Assembly: GCF_000182925.2 (NCBI RefSeq)
Contig: NC_026504.1
Coordinates: forward strand, 5,084,001 to 5,148,000
DNA length: 64,000 nucleotides
Reading direction: 5' to 3'
Source of the DNA: Neurospora crassa OR74A
Lineage: Eukaryota; Ascomycota; Sordariomycetes; Sordariales; Sordariaceae
Positions 44,937-58,470 of this stretch are shown here, one piece after another. Each line of letters starts with the position of its first letter. Position 1 is the stretch's first letter. The translations under genes and the position numbers were made by a program. The notes below the pieces were generated by a model. The model was not told the origin of the DNA and searched no databases. It worked only from the letters and a program-made list of their open reading frames with translations.

Positions 44937-45623
44937 TTGATTGGATGGTTGTTATCTTGGCTTTTGCAGCGTGACATTATATATTTGGCTTCGTCCACCC
45001 ACTGGCTGGGGTTTAGAGCGCAAACTCCCCATCTGACACAACATTTCACAACGACGTGGACCGCGATATCCGAATGTTTTCTTTGTGTTATCGGAAAGTT
45101 ATCAGATACCGTGATCAGGAGTGGATACTAGTAGGAAGTAAAGGGAAGGAAGAAAAGAGAGAAAAAATGAAAAAAAAAAAAAAATCAAAAATTTGAAAAA
45201 AAAATAAAAAAAAAAGGGTGAAAGTTGTGCTTCTCCCAGCGAGGAACATCCGATGTTGAAAAGGTAAAATGACACCTGGTATGAGCGAGCCAACACAGTT
45301 TAGCAATGGCGCAAAGATAAATACTGGAGTTTGTGGGACATCAATCCTGCAAAAACACAACATAGCAAGGTTCACTTTGCCAAACGGTATCTATCTACCA
45401 GCTCAATCCCAAGGCCCGAATCCCATCATTGATATTGATATTGAACATGACTAGACCGTGAAGCCAATGAGTGGGACCCACCAAATACCAGACAAAGGGA
45501 AAATGGTGACACCCAGCATAAAATTCATGGCCTGTCCAATCATTCATATCCCTTCTAGCTCGCCAAATACCCATGCACAATAAAATCTTCCACCCCATTC
45601 CGCCTCCTATCACTTCCCCCTGA
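44937..45623. other. Intergenic, tRNA to kelch gene
   Basis: 687 nt with A-rich runs (about 45168-45215). It contains the 3' region of the minus-strand kelch gene. No gene is seen. Confidence 0.6.
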
Positions 45624-48586
45624 TTACCTGCCAGCACCTCCCGGGCCAGTCCCGTTCATATCCTCCTTGCTCTCCGTAAACATGCTCCGTCTCGGACTAC
45701 TTGTCGCCCCAGCACCTCCAGCGACTCCCGGGCCAATACCTGCCGTTGGCGGTGGCTGTGGCCTAACGCTCATGTAATCCTCGCTTCCCTCCGTTAACCC
45801 TGCCGTAGGCGGCGATATCGGCTGCGGCGATCCCACTGATAGCGTACCGCCCATAGCGGACGTTGCGGACTGGGGGGTAGGGAGGTGGTCGGGCGCCTGT
45901 TGCCCACCCTGCTGATCGATGGCATGTTCCTCCGGGACAGAGCTGGGGGCTGGGCCGTTGCTGAAGCGGTGGCCACTCTTGACGTTGGATGGGTGCTGTC
46001 CGTTGTTGAGAGACGTTTGTCCCGAGGTCATGGAGCTCACGGTTGCGTCGCTGATCTGTCGGAGATGTGTCTTATCGCGCTCGCTGACATTGGAGACGTC
46101 CGAGAGGGCAAAGCCACGGGTCGCTGTTGTGGTGGTTGGTGAAACCGTGGGTGAAGGCGTGTCTCTGTTAGCGGACGCAGCCTCGGATGGAACACTGCCC
46201 ATCAGCTCCGAGTCGGGACGGAAGTTGGTTGGGGCACCATCGATGCCTTGCATATGCGGTGGCAGAGAGGAGGCAACGCCAGTGGATGAGCGGGTGTGGT
46301 TGCTCGCGTGGTCCATCTGGTGTGTCCCTCCCGTGTAGTATGAGGGGTTGTTGAGAGAGCCATGTCCGACTGTGTTGATTCGACCGACGCTCGAATGGCG
46401 ATTCAAGACATCAATGTGACTCAAGCTAGTGTCGTGAAGTTCGGCGCGAGGCGAGGTATCTGTGTGACCAAGCGTTAGCAGGTGTATTTCAAGGTCATGA
46501 TGGGTTACTCTCACCCATCAACTCCGCTGGAGCTGGCGGCGGCGTGATTTGTGTGTCCATAGCCTCAGCAATTGGGGGCGGCGGCATAGGTGATCCTGTG
46601 CTTTCCATATCCTGCATAGGACTGGGGCTGTGAGGGATCGTGCTGAGTTCATCCGAGGTCGTGACGGTAGGGGCTTTTTCAGTGACGTGTTGCTGCTGAC
46701 CGCGCATCCAGGACATGATTCGGTAGCCATTAGTGTCTTCAGTTTCGGGTACACTGGTGCCAGCCCTCAATAACCTGCGGCGCCTCCAGAGGAGAACCAG
46801 GACAGCGATTATAGTCAAGAGCATCAGCCCTAGCACCACACCAAGCACGGGAGGGAGCCAGGATGGTACACCCCCTGATCTTTTCTTATGTGGATCACTA
46901 CTCCCGGGATTCGTGTTGTTTACTGGCGCTTCAGACACATACGGGTACCATGTCGCGATCTTGGTCGGATACTTGGTGTCAAAGACTTTTCCCAGATCTG
47001 CTGCAGCCCAGCCATTACTCGGCGCGCGTGCGGTTGCACCGCCTGTAGCAGAACCACCGATCTTCTTTTGGATGGCCTCAGGAACACCATAGGACCAGTG
47101 CTTAGCAGGGTCGTATCCAGAAAGCCATGTTCCGGATGTCAAGTTGAACACTCGAACAAGCTCAATGACACAATCTGGAGGCCCATCTTCGGGCGCACTT
47201 GTATACCCCCCCATAACAAACATCTGGTCAGGATAAGGCATGAAACACTTGTGTCCAGCCCTACCGTTGGACGTACTTGACGTGATCTTCGTCCAGGTAA
47301 AAGATGGCACGGAAAGCACCCAGACATCGTCATTAAAGTCGTCGGTCTCCTTGAGTCCCTTGTAGCCGCCGTAATAATAGATGTTGAAGCTTGATTGATC
47401 TTCAGCAGGTGCTACCACGGCACAGCCGCGAGTCAGTTGTCCAGGATTGTCGCCTGTCGTCGGCTGGCTGTACCATCGGTCGTTCGCGACATCGTATACA
47501 TCGATTGTAGTCATGAATGTGGGACTTATTGCCTTCTGTCTGCCAGTTAGAGTCGGTGCAACGTGTGCAGATGAGCGGGTTACTTACGCTTTCGGTCTCG
47601 TTTTCTGAGGTCCCAGAAACTATACTTATGAAATCAGGGAAAACGACGCCTCCGAGAACGACGAGAATGCCCTTGGCACCAACGGGAACCCAGACCAACT
47701 CAGGGTTCGCTCGGCCAGAGATTCCGGGGGGGAGCGTGCTGTTTTTCCACTTTTCGTTCTGTTGCTCCTTCATGTCCAATGTAATCAAAGAATCGACTAT
47801 CCGAGTAGGCGATGTTGAGCGGTTGGCTGATGCGGTGTAAATTGGGCCTTTCGATTCTGTTTGGACTCCCGAAAAGTACCACGCCAGATTCTCAGATGGC
47901 GCGCTTGCCGCACCTCCAAAAGCAATGTAGCGAGTGACGTTCGTGCTATCAGTCTCCAGACTGCTTTTGAAAAGGCCTGGGGCAAATCCTGGCTTTTCTG
48001 TGCCGTACTGATACTTCCTGTAGCCAGAAACTAGGTCTTTCGCGGGCTCCGTGTTGAAGGCGGCGGTTTTCCGGAGGAGGCCCCCATAGGCAAACCATTC
48101 AGCGTCGTTTGCCAACAAAGCCCCATCAATGTAGTTTGGGTCGTTGTTGTTGACTACACTTCCGGACGGAGCTTTAGGAATAATATCGAACTTTGCGGTA
48201 ACATTGTCTTTGGTTTCGAATGACTTGCTGAGATTAAGGGCGAAGATACGACCATACGGATTGTCTGTGAACTTTTAGCATAAGCGTACAGTTACGAAAA
48301 GGTTTTTGACCAGCTTACCATCGGAGATCAAAGCCCCGGGAGTCCCATCAGCCATACCTGGAATCCACCATGTCCTCCCACCATCCATGTAGATAGTGTC
48401 TCGGATGATGGCAGCTAGGTTCTTTTTAGCAAAGTCTTTTACCAGTGAGCATGATCAACACGAACCTCTTGGCTGTTCCCAGTAGCATAGCGTGGTGCTG
48501 ACTTGACCCTCCTCCCAGACCGACTGGGCCTGAACAGAGAAGAAATAAGGGGCGAGGGCCAGTGCGGCCAAAACGCTGAAGCCCAT
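45624..48586 (-). CDS. Kelch-repeat single-pass membrane protein, 916 aa
   Basis: Five exons: 48586-48466, 48414-48319, 48264-47588, 47535-46515, 46459-45624; introns of 51-55 nt, all with consistent phase. The N-terminus is a signal peptide (MGFSVLAALALAPYFFSVQA). The next about 480 residues form a kelch-type propeller (repeats with YGG, GG and W, such as IYYYGGYKGLKETDDFNDDVW and MFVMGGYTS) and carry N-glycosylation sites. One membrane segment lies at about 523-547 (PPVLGVVLGLMLLTIIAVLV), followed by RRRR. A cytoplasmic tail of about 370 residues is Ser/Pro/Thr-rich with several proline runs. The architecture suggests a cell-surface sensor or wall-anchored organiser. No specific function is known to me. 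The start is the first ATG of the signal peptide. Confidence 0.85.
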
Positions 48587-49921
48587 GATGCTTGAACACC
48601 AACTAGAAACTGCCAGTCGTAGACGATGTTGATGGAAGGGACAGATAAAATTGCTGGCTGATGCGCTTGCTTGAAGGCACCAGGGTACGATAAAGCCGTT
48701 GATGAACGTCACCAAGAATCCATATATGTGATGCCCCAATAGGTCGAAGGGGGTCGTGGCAGAGGGACACAAAAGTGTTCTATTGGGCGGGTTAGCGAAA
48801 AGAAAAATAGACCATTGCCACTGCATCGCTTAGGCAGAGAGGAAGGTGCCAGAGAAAGCCGAATGTCGATAAAGCGGAGTGGAAATGCCCAGTATCGGAT
48901 ATCGTGATATGCAAAATGTGAAGTGAGCTTACCAGCACCTGGATCCCCAACCCCGCACAACGGCAACAACCAATTGTGTGGTGCTCAAAGGCCGTGGCAA
49001 AACCGAAGAGCAGCCACGAGCTGGAGTATAATAGGAGTGTGGTTTATCCAAGAAGGTGGATTTCTGCAACAGACGTCTCGCGAGAGAGGCTAGAGCGAGA
49101 AGTGACTGTACGGGTGTGGGAGTACGTCGAAGTGTATACGGCCTCGTCGACGACTGACGAGATGTGCTCCCTGCAACTTGCCAGTCAGCGACCTTGAGCA
49201 GAGTTGTGGCGAGGTAAAGGGTGGGTGGTGCAGAGTTCTGCACGGAATCTAGCACCCCGGCACGCCTTGTACACTGAGGAGTTTCTTATTGGTAGGGGCG
49301 GCGAGGAGAAGCGAATGGTAGCTAGTCTCGGAAGAGTCTGGATGACAGGCCCAGGCAAAGTCGGGGTGTAAGTCAACGTTCCAGATGGTCCCACCCTAAC
49401 CAGCAGCAAGTTAAGTTACCCATACTTAGCTTATTCCCACAAAGAACAAGGGAGGGTAGGTAGGCGGGTTCCCGTCTTCTTCCAAGACCCTTCTAAGGAT
49501 GGCCTCAGCCTTGTTACCGGCGATTGATCCGAGTATATGTAGGGTTGCTGGGGTGGATCAGGTCTGCATATGTACCCGGACGGCGCACTGCAAAGTCAAT
49601 GACTAGGTAGGGTATATCTGGGATCCTGATGGATATTATCATGGGATCGACGTGGTCGTCTTTTGCGATGGAGGTATTAATAAGTAGCAGGTAGTGGTAG
49701 ACAACTTGACACCAGCATCAGGCACCCATGGTAGTAGCCCTAGGAGCTACCTAGCCAAGACCGAGACTCCGCCAAGGCACCGCCAAGCATTTCCATTGCC
49801 AACGAATCGAGGTGGAGGGGGTTCGGCTTCTGTTTGTTCGTTGTCCGTCCCATCTTTGAGAGTTGAAGCAGCCAACGGAGACGAGAACATGATAACATGT
49901 CTTTTTATTTTATTTTTATTT
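48587..49921. other. Intergenic upstream of kelch gene
   Basis: 1.3 kb including the kelch promoter. GGTAGGTAGG and CTAGGTAGGGTA motifs occur near 49455 and 49603, and a T-rich stretch near 49900-49935. No supported gene. Confidence 0.55.
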
Positions 49922-50359
49922 TTAATTTTTTTTTGGGTTGGGCTTGCTGGAGCTTCTCTTTGTCTTGTCCATTGCATGCTGTCCCAGTACAATGGGGGAA
50001 AGTATGACAGAAACCTGTTCACCATCAGATGCACAACAAGCGGTGGTGGCTTGCGACAAAGTGACCGTATTCCCACTTGGCGCAACGTCGAGTCCTGCCG
50101 TAGACTGGATGGAACAGGTGATACCACCTACCGACAGGGAGGCAATCTCTAGACTTGAATAGTGTGTGCTCACTTACGTAGTGGCTGGCGTACCTGCTGA
50201 GGAAGCAAACAAACACAACGCCCCGGCAATACGGTCGAGCCGAACCGGATTCCAGAACTTCGTGTGAGACAGGATGGCGGGAGTGGCCGCAAGGTTTGCT
50301 TCCACTATCGTTTGGACAGACGGACGCGTAAGAACAAAGTGAGCTGCTGTTGGCAGCAT
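49922..50359 (-). CDS. Possible small secreted protein (two exons, start uncertain)
   Basis: Exon 50359-50194, intron 50193-50128 (donor GTACGC, acceptor GGTAG), exon 50127-49922; 123 aa with this start. The junction yields GALCLFASSAG-GITCSIQST, a hydrophobic run followed by a Cys/Thr/Ser-rich chain with TTACCASDGEQ and a basic tail. The second exon is open for 68 codons in the joined frame. The 5' end is doubtful: the hydrophobic run is not at the N-terminus in this model, so the true start may be in another exon. No family is recognised. Confidence 0.3.
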
Positions 50360-51546
50360 CTCTACATTGGGTGCGTCGCCTCTCTGTCGCCATCGCTATC
50401 CATCGTCCTCATGGCGTTTGGCGTCTCGAACTCACCAGACATCACATCGCTGCCGATCACGATGGTTTGTGTGAATGGTGAAGAGTGCCGAAACGAGGTG
50501 CAATCATGATTAGCCGCCATCGACATAAAATGCATGATGCTGGGTTGCACTTTCATGTTGATGCATCGCTCCAAAAGACGAGACCGGAAAGTGTGAATAC
50601 GGGATTCGGAAGGAACCCGTGTGGTGGGAGTTCGTTGCTGCCAATTTGCATCTGCAGTGAGTGGAGGTGTGCAGCAGATACGACGGCGCCTTCCCATAAC
50701 AGGCATCTACCGCTCACCTTCACCACCGCAATTCACTGCACCGCGAAGTGGACTGTGGTTAGTTGTGGAAAGTGTGATCCCATCGTAATCGGTACCTGCT
50801 TCCACTTTCCGGTGTTACCTACATATCTGCAATTGTGAAGGAACCAAACCTCAACGCATGGCCGAACTTTCCCGGAGTAAGCTGACACGGGCCCGGACGA
50901 AGAGGTTGTGAAAAAGTCTTGAGAAAGATACCTACTTAGCGAGCCTTCTCTCCCTTGATCCCGCCTTTTCCCATCATGAGGTCCACCAAAACGAAGACTT
51001 CCTTTGTATGTCGTGGCGGAAATTGGAGCCTCAATTCCATCGTCGGCCAAACATTCCCTTCTCTTTATCCTAGATTAGAGGGAGGAGGACTCGTAACCGC
51101 AGGCCTGCAATTCCCCTGCCATGAAGAGACAAAGAAGCGACGATTATAGAATAGCGTCGAGGGGATTGTTGGAGGCGGCGGATTCACGACTCACTGCTGG
51201 AATTTCAGCTGTCAAAATCTTCTTGTTGCGCAAAAAGCAGGACAATGTTGGCGTGGTGGGAAGCCGCGTTCGAAGCTATTGCCAGATCAGGCGTCGTTCC
51301 TTTGGTGCTTCTTCGCGCTCACTCACAGCCGATCAAGGGTTCACTCTTAAGGCTACGCTAGGCCGGGGCGGGGAAAGCGGAGATTCCCATAAATTGAACC
51401 AATCAGACAACGCCATGTTTGGTGAGAAGACTAGAGGTAGGTACGTCTATTAGTACACCCACCTGCGTGCAGTAAACGTTGCAGGGGGGGCAGCTGTTCC
51501 TTCTTTCCATCTGTTTTCCTGTCATTCTCACCACTTCAGTTCTCTC

Positions 51547-51578
<32 letters not shown>

Positions 51579-53869
51579 CCCAACCTGACTGTCCTCTCTT
51601 CAGTTCCGAGTTCATCCTCCCCCAGATGCCGTCATCAATCATCGCTCATCACCTCCCCTTTGCTCTCCCTTGATTTAACCCACCTCTGGTTCGCTTGCTA
51701 CCATACACTACACGGTTGCGCTGTGATTATCCCGACAGTACATATCATATCTTCGCAAGTCAGGTAATCTCCCGCATGCTGCTAGGGTTACAGTGCCAAC
51801 AGAGATCGTACCATGTCCCTTTGCATTCCGACTTCTTTCTGCTCTGGTTGCCGGTCCAGGCACTTGTCGCATTGGCTCAGCCGGTACCTGGCATTGCTGT
51901 ACAGACTCCGGCAACGGATTTGCTTTCCAGCACGTGTCTAACCGGCTTATTAGCACTTCATGAGTTGTTGCACAATAAGAACGATATAATGCCGTCCGTT
52001 ATTTTCACCTTATATTGACACTGACTAGCACCTTTTCCTGGACAACGTGCTTGAACCAGCCCACCATCTCACCCTCCCGTCATGCAGGGTGGCTCAAGCC
52101 GGACGCCGTGGTTGGGACGTGTCTGCAGTGCGGACGTGTTCAAGGTGGCCAACTTGTTCGCGACCAATAGCCAGTCAACATCGCCAGATGGCCTCACAGC
52201 AGTCAGCAATACTGGCCCTGGGGAAAACATGAAAAAAATAAAAAAAAAAAGATGAATGAAGTGAGAGAGTGAGAAAGAGAAAAAGAGGGGTTTCGGCCAT
52301 CATTGCAGTCTTTGGCTTTTGGTGTGGTTACAGTCTCCCACGTCCTTACCTTCGTACTCACTGATATGGTTCCCCTAGACATCACCCGTCCTGATTCAGA
52401 ATAGAGTACCGTGCTACCGGCCCGGAGACACCTGTACACACCACGGTAAAACCCCCATGAAGTGGCGGGTGAACTCGACCCCAAAACACCTGCAGTTCCC
52501 AGAACTGGTTGTGTAGCCGCAAATTGTGTGTTCCTACTTCTTGTCTCGTTATGGAATTCGCCTTGCCTTTTTGTCGTCAGTTCCCCCCCTGGTCGACTGC
52601 TCCCCTCGGCGGGCTATCCGTCCGTCCCTGGCGCCCCCTCGCAACGTTGGGTTTGCTTGGCTCGATAATCGTTGCCCCCAGACTCGGACATCCTCAGTGC
52701 CCCAGCCTGCCGTCTTGCACAGTCGCACAAGCCCCGATCTTTTCTCGTTTTCTTTCTTATCACTTCTTCCGTCCTCTGGCATCATCGCCCGAGCTCGTGG
52801 CTTGTGCCTCCCTTTTTACCAGCCTCCAATTCACCTTTGCGCTAACAAACAAACCCAATGGTCGAAGTCAGGTCAGCTAGCCCACCTTGGATGTAACCAA
52901 GCACGATCATGGTGAAGGCAGCAATTATTGGACTTCTCACTTGCTGCGCCTCTGCCGTGTTGTCAAATCATCAATTGGGGCTCCAACGAGATCCTCACAC
53001 TCAGCCAGATCAGTGATCGCCAGACCTGGCTTTCGTGAAATCTCCATTCTGCCTACATGTCTGTCCGGCAAGAGCCTGGTCCCTAGGTTGATGCCGAGAA
53101 CGATTACCATGGATAGGGCCGACCGGGTTAGTCTAGGCCCATTTTAATGTTCAGTCGGTGGTGGTGCCGGTGGGATGTGGCCATGCATTTCCGCGAGTAC
53201 GCCGTGGGGAAACAAGAAAACACAGTGGAGCAGGGGAGCACCCAGCTCGGAACTCTTGAGACCTTTCACTCCCACTTTTGCCCGTCGGTCCACTCGTCCA
53301 CCATGAGGCTTGCAGCGTATACTCTTGGTAGTACCATGCAGTTGTGTTGTCAGCTTTTTCGATTACCATTTTCTTCTTTTTTGACGCTTATCTGTCAGCC
53401 CCTAGGTGCCTGATCCAAAAGCAGAGGACCATGATTCAACGGGTTGAAAATGAACATCCAGAAAATCAAGTAAGCCGGCCCTAGCTTTCCCTCATGCTGG
53501 CACCGTTGGAGCTAAACCGCACCACATCACACCAAAGACATGAGATGGGATAGGATGGATTGCTCTGCAGATGAAGGTGATGCCTGTCGAATATTCCTTT
53601 CACGCCATTGGTTCACCTAATTTGGGCTTACCCAAAAGGTTGTCCGGTCCCCCCATCTGCCAGGGCCTTTTGGTTTCCACCAGCCTTATATCATCGGCCA
53701 GTGCCACTGCCGCACCCCCATCTTCGTCGTTCATGTTTCTACGTCAAGTCATCGGCGCAGGCTTCACCCGTTGCGACAGCTTCACACTCGTTTTCCTTCC
53801 GGAGACTCGACCTCACTCGTTGGCTTGCTAAACCTATGCAGCTTGGCTTGACGGTCTCTTTCAGGCAGA
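50360..53869. other. Intergenic, about 3.5 kb
   Basis: Several open frames of 60-130 codons on both strands, none with a domain, signal peptide or convincing splice partner. A T run of about 26 lies near 51553-51578 and an A-rich patch near 52230-52250. The last few hundred bases are the promoter of the wall-protein gene. Confidence 0.5.
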
Positions 53870-56800
53870 ATGCTTGTCACGAGGGTTTTGGGCACGCTCG
53901 GAGCGCTGGCCCTGACTCAGTTCGTCTCCGCTACCGAAAGGCCTTTTTACCCCATGACCAATACCACGGGGGTTTCGAGCGCTGCTCCTGTCACGTCTCT
54001 TGCGCCCAGTGGTCATAATACCGATACGGGGTTTTGCACAAAATATTGGCACGACTGTCGCAAATGCGTCGAGCCGGTTGTGTAAGTGAAGAATCCATTA
54101 ACATGCTGCTCAGTCCATGACTAACAGTTGATAGGATTACAACCACGGTTCAGTATGTTGTTTTTCCTTCTTCGTATGGGAGTAATCATCAGTCTAACAG
54201 CAGACCAGTGAAACCAAGCCCGCCTCTACAGTGACAGTTACATGTACAGAATCGGTAAGTCATCACCACTGCAGCGAGTTTCAAATAGCACCAGATACAT
54301 ATTTCATTGTACTCTGCTAGCTTCTGTATGAAGTTACGGATTACCCAGAAATCGCAAAGAAACTCTATCTTCTATTTAAGAGGACCGCCAGTCTGCTTGG
54401 TCTCCGGTAGATTCTGGCAATCAACTACGTTTATCGCTAACTTGGATTGCAGTACACCGAAACGGTTACGGCAAAGGAGACAGTCATCTCCACTGGTGTC
54501 GTAACGGCAACAGTGGTAGAGACAGTCATTCATACCTCAACCGTCGAAGAAACCGAATATGTACGGCTGTTTTATCTGTTTCTTCCTCGCCGGTCTAGCA
54601 TGCTGATTGGTTTTTTCAGCTCCCAACCACCGTCCTTGATACCAAAACTCTTACTGACACGGCCATCGTGACCTCTGGATACACGGAGACCGAGACTGAC
54701 TGCGAGACCATCACCGCAACTACAATCTATACAACAGTAAGTTCTTACATAATCGAGAATCCATCAGTTTCTTGTAACTAATTGCCTTGCAGAGCTACCC
54801 AGTCACTACAACAGTGAGCATTTGCAATGGGGAGGATCACTCTTCGTATTGTGTTGTCAGCACGACGACTACATGGAAGACAACCACCGAGACATCGATT
54901 GTCGAGACAACGGTCCAAGTCGCAGTCCCGACAACAGTCCCGACAACAGTTCCAACAACAGTCCCAACAACAGTCCCAACAACAGTCCCAACAACCGTTT
55001 ACATCCCCACGACAGAGGTAGAAACTAAGACGATCGTTTACACTACAGCAATCTCTGTCCCATACACTGTGATTGATAGCACAACACTCTGGTCCACCCT
55101 TGAAACGACTTATACAAGCATCCATGTAAGTTTTTGCTCCTTTGAAATTAAGATACAAAGGCATGCTGTTAACTAACACTCGCTCCAGACCATTGAGAAG
55201 ACAACGACTGACTATGTTGAGGTGATTTGTACCACGACGACCACGGAAATCAGTTCCTACCCGGTTACCGTGACTGGCACCAAGACGATATGGACGACCG
55301 ATTACTACACAATCACGGACATTTACACCACATTGGTTCCAACCACGACAACGGAAGTTGTAACCACCACCGATGTTGTCCTCAGCACTGTTGTTAGTGC
55401 TACGACGGAAACCACAACCTTCACCACGGTAACTTCGTATCCGGTGACCGTTACCGATAGTACTACTTTTTACACAACCAAGACGGCCGTAGTCACTTCT
55501 GTTGTTGTCAGCTCTTTCACGTCTGTTCAGACTGTTACCGATCACACGACGGCAACCGAGGTTTTCACTACAACCGCGACTGTAATTCCGCCTCCCATCA
55601 TAACAACTGTTTCCGGCACTCTCACCACCATTACACTTCCCCCAACAATTGTTACACAGACTCTGGATCATACTGTCACTCAGACTGAACACATGGTTTC
55701 TACTCTGACGCTCCCAGGAACAACGACGGTGACCACCTTCACATCAGTTGCACCCGCGACCACCACCACGTTGATACGTGATGGAACCACAGTCATTACC
55801 ACGCTGCCGGCTTCTACGGCGACGAGTACGACGACTTTTTCCGTACCTCCTCAAACTATTACGCAGACAATTACCAAACCACCCTCAACAATTACTATTG
55901 CCACGACCGTCTCTAAGACGATCACGACTTGCCATCCCACGGACACTGTCGCCCCCGCTCTTCAACAGGCATACGATCCAAAATCTGATCTCACATGGGG
56001 TTGCAAACCTGGGTTCGTTTGCGATAAGCCTAAACCAGACAGTTGCAACTTGTGGGTCGATGCGCCGTCCGATGATTATCGGTGCGAACCGCAGTGGTGT
56101 AAGCCAGCTCGTCCGTTTCCCAATGTGACCTGGCCTGAGAACGAAACTGGATATTACCCGCCAACTGAAGGGTATTTCTACCTCGATCCCAATGTGTTCG
56201 GTTTGAGCGACGATATCTTTGAGGAGCATCTTGTGATTGTCGAGGTTGGCGGTGTCACGTCAACCATTACCACCGGTAATTGGGGTGTCCAAACCAACCT
56301 AACATGGCCTCCGCCGCGCCCGACATCGGCCACAAACTCGACTTCGACCACTTTGCCTTCAGTGGGATACATATATAAGCGCGACCGTTTCTCGAAGCGG
56401 GCAGACACCCCACATCCTGCTGTCTGTTTTGATCAATGTAATGACGCCTACCTTGAAGCCCAGCAAGTCGGTAAATCACCGGCTCTGTGCGCCGCCGGCT
56501 CACCTTTCAAAGAATATTACGACTTCTGCCAATCTTGTGTTAATGCGAAGCCGGAAAGTAAGGCCAAAAGAGACGTCAAGGCGTACCTCGAGCCTAAATA
56601 TGCTCAATTTATCAACTACTGCGACGAACAAGCCCCTTCACCTGCCCCATCCAGCATACCCCCACAGCCGGTCCAGTCTAACACTCCTACGATCTCCACG
56701 ACTTCGCAGCAGGCACCTAACTCGAACACTGAGCCCGTACCCATCTCAACTTCGTCTTCTCGGCCAGCCTCGGAGCCTTCTACCACGACTACATCTGGCG

Positions 56801-57567
56801 TTCCCCCTACGTCCTCAAGCTCTTCTGCTCAACCATCAACAAGTGAGCCAAGTTCGTCTTCTAAACCGGCCTTGCCTTCGTCTTTGCCCCCGGTTATTCT
56901 TCCCTCGTCGAAGCTGGTGATCACTTCCGCTTCCTCTGCTGTCCCGCCACCCTCTTCCTCTTCCACGGCGGTGGCAGTATCCTCTGAGCCTGCGGTCGTT
57001 TCGTCAGCTCAAGCTTCCTCTCAGCCGCCGGTTTCTTCATCTGCGCCGGTGGCTGTCTCATCTTCTTCGGCGCCGGTTGTTTTGTGTTCTTCAGAAGTCC
57101 TAACCTCCTCGTCTTCAGCGTCGAGCACGACGGTCTCTGAAGCTTCCTCAACAGTCTCGACCGCGTCATCTTCATTGGCTGAATCATTGACTTCGTCCGC
57201 ATCGTCATCCTCAACGGCATCATCCAGCTCAGTTGAATCGTCATCATCCTTTACCACCAAATCGTCTGCGGTTGGGGTGTCGTCGACCACCGCTATTCCC
57301 ACCAGACCTGTGTCCGTTCCGTCGTCTTCCTCATTGGCTTCGTCGTCTTCCCCATCGGCTTCGTCGCTGCCCTCGGTTTCAAGCATCGAGCCATCGATCA
57401 CCGCATCCGTCAGCGGCACGATTAGCGCTAGTAGCACAGGCATCACCACCTCGACCGCCCCACCGTCAAGCATCTCCGACCCCGTTACTTCAGCGGGCAG
57501 TGTCGCTCAGTCGCCATCGATAGCGGCTTTATTGGCTACCATCTTGGCAGCCATCCTTTTCTTGTAA
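53870..57567 (+). CDS. GPI-type Ser/Thr-rich cell-wall protein, 1070 aa
   Basis: Seven exons: 53870-54081, 54135-54152, 54209-54254, 54453-54560, 54620-54736, 54793-55125, 55189-57567; all junctions keep frame. There is a signal peptide (MLVTRVLGTLGALALTQFVSA), a long Thr/Val-rich chain, and six VPTT units at about 212-235. Two cysteine-containing segments follow: KPGFVCDKPKPDSC near 545, and CFDQCNDAYLEAQQ...YYDFCQSC near 690. A Ser/Pro/Ala-rich stalk ends in a hydrophobic tail (AALLATILAAILFL) at the stop, as in GPI-anchored proteins. It is probably an O-mannosylated wall protein or adhesin. Exon 2 (18 nt) is the least certain; an alternative uses acceptor GCAG ending at 54203 with another donor. 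Confidence 0.85.
54925..54996 (+). repeat. 12-bp coding minisatellite, six units
   Basis: Units of GTCCCGACAACA or GTCCCAACAACA in frame, each coding V-P-T-T in the wall protein. First two units have CCG and the later ones mostly CCA, so the array grew by duplication of neighbouring units. Confidence 0.95.
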
Positions 57568-58470
57568 ATTTGCTGATTGACGAACGGGGAAGTTCTTCGG
57601 TTTGACTTCCTGTTCAACCCTTTTAATACTTGCCCATTTGGGTCAGCCTGGATGAGATGGGTTGATCGGCTTCGTTACGGAGGTTTGGTCAAAGTGGGAG
57701 GCACGTTCTAGTGTTTAATCTGCTGCAAGAAAGACGAGTTGTGGTTCGTGGATGAGTTTGTGGTCCCGGGATGTTTGTTACAGAAATACGTCGCTTCTTC
57801 ACTCATGGTGTTACGCATCAACAAACTCCTTCGGGAGGTAAACAAGCGGAGTCGGGGCATGTATATGCTTATATTCCATTGTGCGGATGAGCGGAAACAG
57901 ATGCAAATGTTGCCGTGGCCACAGCGGAAGTATGCAGCGTCATAGCTAGCTGTAGGAGGGCCAATGACTAATGGACAAGAAAAGGAAGAGAAGGAAACAA
58001 TTCAATGATGGATGAGGGACTTTACGAATTCACGACACTCATTTATATGACGGTACATAACGTGGCATGAAGCGGGAGAAAGGCGAACGAAGCATATTGA
58101 TTGATACCCATGTTACTCACAGATATACACTCTTTTGGGATAATAGACATAGACATAGTTGGGGATGGTGGAAAATTTTGGAAGGCATATGAATCCCATG
58201 TCATCGTCGACGTGTATTTTCAAGTGATTGAAAGAATGGCGTTATATTTGCATCTGGGTACACTATCTTCCACTATTTGAACCCAGACGACGAAAAGCAG
58301 CTAAACCAAGATAACTCAAAAATCAAATGAGGGTGTGTTCGTGTTTCCCGGGAAATGGCTTCTGAAATGAATGTGGGGGATATGGTCCGTGTGTGCGGCA
58401 GTCTCGATCAGATGCTGGAACTCGACCTCAGTTCCATGCTCCGGAGTTTATACTACTCGGGCAAGCGCTA
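57568..58470. other. Convergent 3' region
   Basis: 900 nt between the wall-protein gene and the minus-strand six-cysteine gene. No supported gene. It is relatively A/T-rich from 58000 on. Confidence 0.55.

Noticed and set aside
51403-51642. Short minus-strand Lys-rich frame
   Set aside because: It arises from the T run near 51553-51578.
54778-55692. 304-codon minus-strand frame opposite the wall protein
   Set aside because: Cys/Asn/Arg-rich complement of Thr codons (ACN repeats), an artefact of the threonine-rich gene.
57021-57473. Acidic minus-strand frame of 150 codons
   Set aside because: Complement of Ser-rich stalk codons; low complexity.
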